Shown here: one piece after another, positions 20,113-29,048 of the stretch
Layout: each line of letters starts with the position of its first letter
Position numbering within the stretch: position 1 is the first letter of the stretch
Assembly: GCA_963966185.1 (NCBI GenBank)
Contig: CAWZYM010000369.1
Span: 790,001-854,000, forward strand
DNA: 64,000 nt
Direction of reading: 5' to 3'
From: Rhabditoides inermis
Lineage: Eukaryota > Nematoda > Chromadorea > Rhabditida > Rhabditidae
Position numbers and translations under genes: made by a program
The notes under the pieces: model-generated
The model's input: the letters and a program-made list of their open reading frames with translations, nothing else
The model's database searches: none
What the model was told of the DNA's origin: nothing

Positions 20113-21346
20113 ATGTCTGAAAATACTGCGAGCAACGTGAGTGCTCTTTTCACTATGAAAAAAGTTGAGCCCTCATGTTCTCACGCAGGGTTATCATCCA
20201 TACGCACGCCCGGCTCGTCAGCAGCCTGTCATCGATCAAGTGAGATATTCCTTTTTTAAAGTTCATTTTTTAACGTTTCCAGAGTGCCGCAGCCACGTGC
20301 CTGCATCCCTACGAACAGAGTCAGCAGATAGGTCAGTTCTCGGGAATGGTCACTTATCATAAACACATTCAGGCTATTGATGTGCGATAGTAATTCTTTA
20401 TGGTTTACCCCCGCAGATTACTCATAGAGCTCTTGAATCGAAGGCTACCTTTACCTTTTTATTCAGTCTCTACACCCGCGGCACCGCCTTGCCGCCAGCC
20501 AGTGTGGACGGGAGGCGTGCCGGACTACAGCTCCTATGATCCGCGCCTGGATGAGGATACTGATGGGCGAGCGACTGTCGGCGCGCAGTCAGTGCCCGAG
20601 GCGCGTCGCCCCTACACCCGCGTGGCTGACGAGGTGAGTGTGGACACACTCCGCCAGCCAGTGTGGACGGGAGGCGTGCCGGACTACAGCTCCTATGGTC
20701 CGCGCCTGGATGAGGATACTGATGGGCGAGCGACTGTCGGCGCGCAGTCAGTGCCCGAGGCGCGTCGCCCCTACACCCGCGTGGCTGACGAGGTGAGTGT
20801 GGACACACTCCGATCATGCAACCCTACTTCTACTCGCACTTGCAGGACAAGGACGACGACTACTGGGACAAGCGCGCGAAGAACAACGTCGCGTCGCATG
20901 GGTGAGTGCGTAAGGGCAGGTCAATGGTATTCCAGCATTTCAGATGCCGCAAGCGGAAGGCGGAGCGTGAGAAGACCGAGAAGGCCACTGTCAACTCTCG
21001 ACTGGATACACTGGAGACATGGCACGCCCGCAAGAACGATGAGATCGCTGAGCTCAAGGTCTGGAATCGATAAGGACGATTTGGTGTTCGGGAGAGACTT
21101 ACCGCTAAGGCGAAGTCAGATTCGATTATGCAGTATGTATCAAAAAGTCGCTCTAATATACAAAATACTCTTTCTGTACTCTTTCGCTCTAATATACGAA
21201 ATACGAGATCTTTCTGAGGGTCTTTTTGGCCAGCAAAAGTTGAGTCTGACCGCTACTTTCAGGCCGCCGACGTTTTGAAGCAGTTGCATATCGAGCAGCT
21301 GTACGGAGAGATCGCCACTCTCAAGCGCCGACTCGGACTCCCATAG
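20113..21346 (+). CDS. bZIP transcription factor 1 (234 aa) with internal duplication
   Basis: Seven exons: 20113-20136, 20189-20239, 20283-20331, 20467-20792, 20846-20901, 20944-21058 and 21263-21346. All phases agree, and donors and acceptors are standard (GTGAGT, CACGCAG, TTTCCAG, TTTCAG). The N-terminus is MSENTASN then GYHPYARPARQQP. Exon 4 carries two copies of a 53-residue unit (QPVWTGGVPDYSSYDPRLDE…). The DNA-binding basic region is DYWDKRAKNNVASHGCRKRK, fitting the bZIP signature N-x3-S-x2-C-R, followed by a zipper with Leu heptads through AADVLKQLHIEQLYGEIATL to the end. It should act in the nucleus as a dimer on palindromic sites. A second bZIP gene lies 8 kb downstream with a similar YHP-containing N-terminus, so the two may be paralogs. 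An alternative acceptor at 20441 would give an early stop. Confidence 0.75.
20492..20809 (+). repeat. 159 bp in-frame tandem duplication
   Basis: Two 159 bp copies (20492-20650 and 20651-20809) differ at one base (GAT versus GGT). Each contains the end of exon 4 and the donor GTGAGT. In the first copy the donor is followed 24 bp later by the second copy, and the frame stays open through it, so the ancestral donor has probably become coding sequence. Confidence 0.9.
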
Positions 21347-21349
21347 AAT

Positions 21350-21905
21350 CGGAAAGTGTATAAGTGTGTAAGTGTGTAAGTGTGTAAGTGTGTGTATCTG
21401 TATTGTGTGTGTTTTCGTTGTGTTGTGTGTGTTTTCACGAGAAACGCCCTTGCTATTGCCAGGAGTTCCTCTCGCCAACCCCCACCCTATGTCAATCGTA
21501 CCGTATGCAAATAAATGTGTTTATTTCTCGTTTCGTTTTGTTTCTTCAGAACTAGCTAAATATTTCTCGTCAGAATATGATGTCAAATAATTCTACAGTA
21601 CACATAATTATTGAACAGCGAAATTTTTTGTGTGACCATCCTCCTTCCTCTCTTTGTCGTCTTCCTCATCCAGGTTCTTCGCATCGTCCTCTGCGTCTTC
21701 ATCTTCCTGCATCTCTGCACTCTACACATGACTGTCAAACTCGGCCTTCTCCTGCAATAACGGGATCTCATCGGATGACGTCACGGATACAGAATGACGT
21801 CATCAGATGACGTCACGCTCACCTGCTCGCGACGCCTCCTCTCCTTCTCGCCTCTGGCCCACGAGCGACGTCATTTTACATCATAGTGACCAGCAGAGAA
21901 ATATC

Positions 21906-21952
<47 letters not shown>

Positions 21953-21954
21953 AG

Positions 21955-21987
<33 letters not shown>

Positions 21988-22002
21988 AGTCTCTCTCTCC
22001 CC

Positions 22003-22044
<42 letters not shown>

Positions 22045-22165
22045 CCCTTCCCCCTTTCTCCCCACGTTCTCATTGTTTCCGTGCATTTTGTGTACAAACG
22101 TGCCTTCTTTGATCTCATATTAGAGCCACTGCTGGTCGCAGTGCCAGCCAGAGTACTGCAGGCGA
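21350..22165. other. Intergenic with GTGTAAGT repeats, TGACGTCA-like sites and CT tracts
   Basis: 21360-21400 has four GTGTAAGT units. 21774-21815 carries three ATGACGTCA-type words (TGACGTCA is a canonical bZIP site). 21907-22043 is CT microsatellite. No gene recognised. Confidence 0.5.
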
Positions 22166-22168
22166 AAC

Positions 22169-22446
22169 ATTGGGCGCGTCCTAGCTGGTCCGCCGCCTTC
22201 TCTCCGCCACAACGCCGCCTTTCGTCGCCATTCCACCGCCTTCCCTCTGCCTTCCTTCCGCCTTCTCTTCGCCATTCGGTCGTCGCGCACGTGCAATCAA
22301 TCGATATCACTCATTTGGCAGCGCGCCGATCACCAAGTGGCGGAGAGAAGGCGGAGGAAAGCGGTGGAACGACGCCGGAAAAGCGGCCTTGCGGCGGAGA
22401 GAAGGCTGTGTCGTGGCGGCGGCGGACCAGCTAGGACGCGCCCAAT
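22169..22446. mobile_element. GC-rich foldback element
   Basis: The ends are inverted copies: ATTGGGCGCGTCCTAGCTGG at the left and its complement at 22417-22446. The arms continue as degenerate CCGCC/GGCGG-rich repeats around a short AT-rich centre near 22290. 278 bp, no coding capacity. No clear target duplication could be read. Confidence 0.75.
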
Positions 22447-22675
22447 AGAACCGCCCACTCTAGCCCCGCCCCTCCTCAATACTCACTCGATCCGTCTTGG
22501 CATAGAAACGTTGTCCGGTGCGCAGGGTGTCGCCTCTAGAACTCTGCTACACTTCAAAATAACCTGACCTGTTTCTCTCGCATAGGGTTATAGTGGGTCT
22601 CCCGTTTTCGCGGTAGGCGAACTATTTTTTGGAAAAAAGAAACTTATGCTACTCCACTCGCTACTCCACTCGCTT

Positions 22676-22995
22676 AGGATTACGGTAGGAGAATAGTTCG
22701 ACCTTCTCTATTTGCTTTGGATTACGGTAGGAGAATAATTCGACCTACTTCATTTGCTTAGGAGTACGATAAGCGAATAATTTGACCTTCTGCACTCGCT
22801 AAGGATTACGATAGGCGAACAGTTCGATCTACTTCACTCGTTTAGGGTTACGATATGCGAATAATTTGACCTTCTGCACTCGCTAAGGATTACGATAGGC
22901 GAATAGTTTGATCTACTCCACTCGTATAGGGCTACGATATACGAAAAATTTGACCTTCAGCACTCGCTAAGGATTACGATAGGGTAGGAGAATAA
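22676..22995. repeat. 42-bp minisatellite, ~7.5 copies
   Basis: Exact 42 bp period with words GGATTACGATAGGCGAATA and TTCGACCTTC. Odd and even copies differ consistently (GATCTACTTCACTCG against GACCTTCTGCACTCG), giving an 84 bp higher-order unit. Confidence 0.9.
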
Positions 22996-23195
22996 CGGCC
23001 TTACCTTTCGAACTTGTGCAGCAGCTGATGGTTGTCGAGGAGCCAAATAGTGTTCGAAGCACCCGGCCGAGAAGACAAAGTCAGAGTAGAGCAGTAGGTA
23101 CGTTCCCTTCTTGAAGATGAATCCATTAGGCTCCGCCCACTCAAGCCCCGCCCAGACCGTTCCTGGAAGTGCCGTACCTGCTCTCTCCGTGTGTC
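22996..23195 (-). pseudogene. Second copy of the 16.6 kb gene fragment, frameshifted
   Basis: Minus-strand sequence matches exons 3-4 of the fragment at 16616-16841 (GTYLLLYSDFVFSAGCFEHY against DTYLLRYSDFVSSAGCFEHI). It shares the GGCGGGGCTTGAGTGGGCGG segment. An extra T after the FEH codons shifts the frame. The exon end and GTAAGG donor at about 22999 are preserved here though lost at 16.6 kb. Confidence 0.6.
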
Positions 23196-23199
23196 AGCG

Positions 23200-24220
23200 A
23201 ATGATCGAGAGGGATTTTTGTTTTTGCAAATGCACCCTCTATAACCAAATTGGTCGTCTAATTCAAATCGGACGTCTAATTTTAGTTAGACGTCTGATTG
23301 GAAAGGCCGAATGGTTTGAAATGTGTTAGCCTTATTCGAGTCTAGATGCAATATACAACTCACTAGAGAGACGAAAATACTTTAGCTCACAGACACTGCG
23401 CTAAATACAGTTCGAAGCGGACCATGAGAGAAAGAAATGGGATCACTCTAGGGAACCTGTGAGTCATCAAATACAACCGCAACGCAACTATAAAATTCAT
23501 TCTTTTTTTGCAATCACGTCTGTCTTGTGTTTATTGCAATTGCACCCTCTATAGCCAAATTAGACGTCTAATTTGGAACAAGATGGAACAGTTTGAAAAG
23601 AAAATGCTTCGAACCTCTTGGTTGTGTGTGCAACTGTTCGTTGATTACTCGTAGTCTTATCCGTGTCATCTTATCATATTTTTCAATAGCTCTTTTGCAA
23701 TAGTGCTGAACGCGATAGAATTCAAAGCCGTGTCGCCACGTACGGCTGTCATTTCTCTGAATATTTACCAGACACCATTCGATTCATTTATTCCATGTTT
23801 TCGATCCGCTAGATCATTCGCCGGCGCGATTTGGTTCACCTTTCGGAGTTCATAACTCCGCTCAGAAATATAGAATCTTGATTAAGAACTTTTTGGATAT
23901 GCTTCAAAAAGTCTCAAGAGAACCTGTTTTTCGAAGTTTTGAGTGTTGATCGTTTCTACGGTCAAAAGACTCCGAGAAATTGCATCAAACCGTCGTCATT
24001 TCGCCTTTGTCTTGTTTGGCGTCGATAATATCTCATGATGAAAATAGGGATTTAATATAAACGGAAACGAAGCATTCTATTCGATCACTTGGCTCTACTC
24101 GCTTTGTTTCCTACAACATGGATGCACCACAAAGTCGATCACGTTATTGGTTGGCGAAAACGAGATGTCGAGTGCGACGCGATCACAATGACTAGTGGCG
24201 TGTTATAGATTCGATTGTGG
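23200..24220. other. Non-coding stretch with TAGACGTCTAA-type words
   Basis: Contains TTAGACGTCTAAT/TTAGACGTCTGAT near 23280 and 23560 and two copies of TGCACCCTCTATA(A/G)CCAAATT at about 23233 and 23545, suggesting a small duplicated repeat. No gene recognised. Confidence 0.45.
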
Positions 24221-24224
24221 TCCG

Positions 24225-25275
24225 ATGCCGGGCAGTGATAGGAAGCGCAGTACACCGGCGCCCGATGCCGATCCGCACGCGCCCGAGCAGCAGCTGCAGC
24301 AGATGCCCGCACGCTTCTCCTACCACGACATCCACGTCGTCTCGCTTTCCGGCCTGCTACCGCTTCTCAAGATTCCGGCCACTCTGCCGCTCTTCCACAT
24401 GCACCCACAGCTCAGGACGATTGTCAAACAAGTCATCAACTCGACCATCAGGCAACTCATCGGTGCGCTAAAGTGATCATCTCCTTGAAATATGATTTCA
24501 ATTATCAAATTATGTTTCAGAGCCTGTGACTCAGCGCTCTCTGAAGGTGGCAATGAAGGTTACTGAGCAGGTAGTGAAGAAGGATTTCCAGTTGGAGGCT
24601 GACAAGCGGAAGATGAGGTGAGACAACCAATACTTGTTCGTGATTGTACGTGTTTAGGCGGGCGTCCCAGCAGATGATGCGTGGCATGACGGCCGGTATA
24701 GCTGCGGTCACGTGCCGCGAACCATTGACGTCGTCGATGCAGAACTACCTTATACGGGCATTTACTGACAGTCTCCGCGGAGGCATGACGGTCGAGACGC
24801 AGGATATGATCGAGCAGCCCGCTCACGTCATCACAGCCGACAACGTGGAACTGGCGAGCAGCTACATCGTGAAGAGTGCGTGCGAGAAGGCGAAGCTGGA
24901 CGAGATGCTGTCGTGGGAGTTTGCGGCGAGAGAAGCTGCTAGGACAGCGGGCAGGGAGTGGACGAATGAGACGGCGGCCGCCGATCAGGCCTCTCTTCCC
25001 GAGAAGCCGCAGCCACCACTGCACAGCAGATGGCCGTCTACGAGGAGTTTGCTGCTCGCGGATTCAAGCCCTCTTCCGTCGACGCACCTCTCTTGGGTGG
25101 ATCGGAGGCCAACGCCACCGATTTCTCGGACAAGTAGGTGTTGGTGTCGCAGAGTGGCATTGTGGTGAGTGGAACATGTTCTGCAGTGAGTATCGATTTA
25201 TGCGCAGTGTGTTGCAGGAGCGTGAGGTGACGACTATGCTGTCGGCGCGCGATCCTCAGTCGACGACCAAGGCAA
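24225..25275 (+). pseudogene. CNOT1: Partial CNOT1 (CCR4-NOT scaffold) copy with frame lesions
   Basis: Exons 24225-24463, 24521-24617 and 24658 to about 25167, then 25218-25273, with normal splice sites and phases. The reading matches the central CNOT1 region that binds CNOT9/CAF40 (DUF3819): LPLLKIPATLPLFHMHPQLR, RSLKVAMKVTEQVVKKDF, MMRGMTAGIAAVTCREPL. About 120 codons into exon 3 the frame must change by one base near 25010 to recover QQMAVYEEFAARGF, and TAG at 25135 interrupts the recovered frame (SDK-stop-VLVSQSG). CNOT1 is normally over 2000 residues and essential, so this is a fragment. Because introns are kept, it arose by DNA duplication, not retrotransposition. The ATG at 24225 may be incidental. 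The C. elegans orthologue is let-711/ntl-1. Confidence 0.8.
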
Positions 25276-25299
25276 AAATAATTACGGCATGCTCGCCTC

Positions 25300-26220
25300 A
25301 CTTTGATTCATGTTTAGTGGTCCGCCATAGGCAGAGTTTGAATTCACCACATCATGAGATGAGCGAAACTTTGAAATTACCTCAAACTTGGGTGGGTTGA
25401 GGTGTTGCGGGCTAGATGACACGGTTCGAGGAAAGATCCAATCGCGGGACTTTTCTCAACCTTTGAACTTCGAAGGCTTTTTGTGCCTTCGCGGTCCGAG
25501 GGGCTAGGTTTCGTCGCGCGCCGATAAATCAGCGCCCGGATCGGAGACGGCTTGTCGGGTGAGAAGTCGGGTGAGACATGGATGGACTGTACTCAGTAAA
25601 GTTGTGAGTAAACAAACGACAAACTTTTTTTTTTGGAAAGCGGATGCCGGATAGTATATGTAAATACGAAAAAGTTGTTTCTGCAAAAATCAGAGACAAA
25701 ATTTTTCGGTCGAACCGTTGGATTCGCGGGGTACGTTTCCGAGCACTGTGCGATACGTATATTGACTTCCGCAAAATAGTATACCGTTTCTGGTTTTGCG
25801 AGAATTTCATTGCACTAAACTAGAAGTACTAGAAGGTTCTAGCTCAAAAACTGATAGAGTTATTCACGATTTTCTAAAGGTTGAAATCTGCCTTTGTAGA
25901 TCCAGATGTGGGCCTTGTAAGCGGTAGCTCGTTTGTCGTTTGTGGAATCTCTTTCAGGGGTTTTTGAAGATGGAAATAAACGATCCGGGATCTGATTTTT
26001 GAGTGCCAGCAAATCGGCAATATGGTGCCTGCACATTGCGTAAATCTACCAGAGAAGACGATAATAGGTAATGTATGATATCACACTGGGAGCTTTTATA
26101 CGGCAAAATAGACAATCACAAACGATCATGGGTAGGCAAATGAGATAGTGGCTAGACTAACCAAACTGAAACAGCAATCATCACGTGCCTATCACATGAA
26201 CGAAAACGACAACTAACCAC
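25300..26220. other. Non-coding, no gene recognised
   Basis: No coding-like ORF or splice pair. GTCGGGTGAGA is tandemly doubled near 25552-25575. Confidence 0.5.
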
Positions 26221-26225
26221 AGCAG

Positions 26226-26583
26226 CGAGGCTCGAGCTCACCAACGTCGCTTTGAAGTGAGTTTATTACGAAACCGCGTTTTTCGATTCACATCATCGCC
26301 GGTAATCATTGCCACGTTTCTCCTCTTTTGAGTATATCGGGAAAATCGAGTATTTACATTGGAAAAAATCCCATTGGTCGTCTAATAATCCGGCTTTCCG
26401 TATTGGGAACGCGCTATATACGAGTTCCAAGTTGCAAGCGCAGATAGCGGAGCACATTAGAGTATTAGAGAGCGCGGAGCTGCTCTCTGAGCGATGCGAA
26501 CGAGAAAAGATGATCCGCCATTCCATTCCTCGAGAGACTGCACCGAGAGAACCGGACACTGCGAGAGGAGAGAACGCATCGCT
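26226..26583 (+). CDS. Possible internal exons of an unrecognised gene
   Basis: A short exon at 26226-26255 (EARAHQRRFE) ends at a GTGAGT donor. A larger one from 26333 to 26583 follows TTTTGAG, reads YIGKIEYLHWKKSHW… through KLQAQIAEHIRVLESAELLS, and ends at GTGAGTAC, in phase 0 with the first. The Leu/Glu-rich part could form a coiled coil. No upstream or downstream partner exons were found, and the first acceptor (CACAGCAG) is only moderate. Confidence 0.35.
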
Positions 26584-26589
26584 GGTGAG

Positions 26590-27250
26590 TACTCGATCTC
26601 CAACTGATTGAAAGAAGTGCGTGAATTACAACCAGCGCGGCAGCGCTGGTTGGTTTGTGTTAACCCTAGTGGCGCGCTAGAATCGGCAAAAGGCGATTGA
26701 ACGAAAGGTTCCTTAGAATCTTTACGAGAACAATGTGATGCTGATAGATGTTATCAGGATGTTAGAAAATGGTTAAGTTTCGATTTTGGTAACGCTAGCT
26801 GTTGTAGGAAGCGAGAAACGCGCGCGCGCCCCCTGAGGGGCAGGCAATCCCCCGTGTACGGAACGTTTTCTAGGGGGGGGGGTGGCGCGCACCGGCTGCC
26901 CCCAGCAGACAGGAGGTGCACAATCCGCAACTGCCTGTGGATTGCACTGATATCGTTTAGATCGCGTGCTCTGCCGTGCGCACAGTAGTGTTGTGGTTAG
27001 CGATTGCGCCCGTTGAGACACATGGCTCGAGTTCGGTTCCGGCTGGTGGCAAACCTTTTGTAATACATGATTTTACACAGAAATGACATTGGAATTGTAA
27101 ATTTTCCCATCAGCATTACCTAAACTCTTTTTTGCAAATTTTATACAATTTTGGACTCAACAAGGTGGGTGAACTATTGGATTTCTTTAAAAAAAATGTT
27201 TTGTGGTTCATGTTAATGTAGATAGATTTATATGAAATCCAATAAAAGTA
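26590..27250. other. Non-coding with a tRNA-like segment near 26985-27055
   Basis: GTTGTGGTTAGCG followed 30-odd bases later by CGAGTTCGGTTCC resembles Pol III A and B boxes, but no cloverleaf forms, so this is probably a tRNA-derived SINE remnant. A small hairpin ACCAGCGCGGCAGCGCTGGT lies at 26630. The remainder is unremarkable. Confidence 0.4.
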
Positions 27251-27256
27251 CATTTA

Positions 27257-27556
27257 TTATCTTTTAAAAGGACTTCCGTAAGAGAAGAGTTTGTGTTACT
27301 CAACGTAATGCAACAAAAGCTCATGCATTTTATCAATCGAAATAATACACAAACCTGCTCCAATAGTTCAACAAGTTATATATAATCGATCGGATACCGA
27401 AATCAATTTCCCGACATACAACATTTGCTCGCATTAGTTTTTATTGCAGAAAGAGCAGGTTTGTTTACTATTTCGATTGATAAAATGCATGAGCTTTTGT
27501 TGCATTACGTTGAGTAACACAAACTCTTCTCTTACGGAAGTCCTTTTAAAAGATAA
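27257..27556. mobile_element. Foldback MITE 1 (300 bp)
   Basis: Arms of about 105 bp: the left begins TTATCTTTTAAAAGGACTTCC, and the right is its complement ending GGAAGTCCTTTTAAAAGATAA. They enclose an AT-rich centre. The left flank is TA; the right flank is TG, so a TA target duplication is only partly preserved. No ORF of note. It shares terminal sequence with the element at 32189-32512. Confidence 0.8.
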
Positions 27557-27705
27557 TGTATTATTAGAACAGTTTATTCAAGTGAGTATGACATACACAC
27601 AACTCGAACGGTTCGCATTCGATTCGGATTGCGGGATTACGATGTTGCGACTTGAAACGAAGCAATGAAAAGTGTGTGTAGTTTGAATGAAATTCACGTT
27701 TGTGG

Positions 27706-27713
<8 letters not shown>

Positions 27714-27761
<48 letters not shown>

Positions 27762-27847
27762 ACACACTCACTGTCTCTCACTCGAAAATGATAAGGATTG
27801 TAAACAGGCGCGTGATCGGCGTACCGAATAGTGTTTGTCCAGTAATC

Positions 27848-27898
<51 letters not shown>
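27714..27898. repeat. Two (CT)n runs separated by an 80 bp unique stretch
   Basis: CT runs at about 27714-27757 and 27847-27898. The overlapping Leu-Ser and Arg-Glu ORFs are not genes. Confidence 0.9.
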
Positions 27899-27902
<4 letters not shown>

Positions 27903-28100
27903 ATTGCTCCTCTCAACGAATCGGTGACTAAGCGGTGGGGACGTCAACAAGGGGCGGGATCATTCGTCCCGGCAGCCAGATAACGGCTCATTTGTCGTTT
28001 GCTTTGCTCTCAAAGCGCCTGCAACGTACAAATGCATAACTGAACAGTTGGTTTGCGAGCGCATCGCTCTTTTCATTCTGTGATCCACCCTGTTTTCACT

Positions 28101-28367
28101 CACGAGGAGTGTAGTAGGTGCCACACACTCGGATTCGTACCAAATTCATAGAATACCTTAGTTAGGACCTTAGTCATCGATTTGTGGTGTCCGAATTTCC
28201 TAAACGAATAATACGTTTCCGGTACGAAAACGTACAGGGCTCGTTTTTCGTGTTCCTTTCACCTAACGCGGCGGTCAAAGACCGAGCCGTTGTGGCCTAG
28301 TGGCGAAAGCGTCTGCCTGCCAAACTGACTCTCTCGAGTTCAATTCCGCATACATGCTTTTTGTTTT
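28101..28367 (+). mobile_element. tRNA-like (SINE-type) element, left inverted arm
   Basis: A Pol III A-box (TGGCCTAGTGG, 28293-28303) and B-box (AGTTCAATTCC, 28337-28347) sit 33 bp apart, as in tRNA genes. The anticodon stem does not pair, so it is not a functional tRNA. The whole 267 bp is an inverted copy of 28640-28907. Confidence 0.7.
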
Positions 28368-28639
28368 GCCAACACATTTGGTTGATCGTCTCGCTGTTCA
28401 ATTTCTGGTTGGTGAAAGTGATGAAACGTTTGACCGACTCGACAAGCTACAAGCTGTTACAAGCTACATACGGCTGATGCGAGTGGCACTACGTCACTAC
28501 GACGATCGAAGGCTGACATCGCTATCAAAAGTTGATATGCAAGACTGCCTCATAAAAAACCCCATTTGATAGATTTGTTTCATGAACTATGAGAAAATGA
28601 TGTTCTGGTTGTCAGAAAGTACAAGTCCATAAACTTTCG

Positions 28640-28907
28640 ACAAAACAAAAAGCATGTGCTTGGATTCGAACGCGAGAGGGTCAGTTTGCCGGGCAGACGC
28701 TTTCGCCACTAGGCCACAACGGCTCGCTCTTTGACCTCCTCGTAGGGTGAAAGGAATGCGGAAAACAAGCCCTGTACGTTTTCGTACCGGAAACGTATAG
28801 TTCGTTTAGGAAATTCGGACAACACAAATCGATGACTAGGGTCCTAACTGAGGTATACTATGAATTTGGTACGAATCCGAGGGTGTGGCACCTGCTACAC
28901 TCCTCGT
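28640..28907 (-). mobile_element. tRNA-like (SINE-type) element, right inverted arm
   Basis: Minus-strand B-box at 28662-28672 (GGATTCGAACG on the plus strand) and A-box at 28706-28716. It matches the left arm at about 85-90 % by eye, including the non-tRNA head with ACGTTTTCGTACCGG. The arm ends about 140 bp upstream of the start of bZIP gene 2. Confidence 0.7.
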
Positions 28908-29048
28908 CAATCGATCATTATCGCACTTGTCCCCCAAACTAGAAAGGCGATTTCGCAACCCAGCTCGCGCTCAAAAGCCGTGAATGTTTTCGAATTTCGG
29001 TCGCGATTTAGACTTACCCTTATTTGTCAATGTATTTCAGAATGTGAA

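Noticed and set aside
22676..22995. CRISPR array
   Set aside because: 42 bp units are contiguous, without unique spacers, in an animal genome.
28291..28350. A genuine tRNA gene
   Set aside because: A and B boxes are present but the anticodon and acceptor stems do not pair; an inverted, diverged copy exists nearby, so it is a tRNA-derived repeat.
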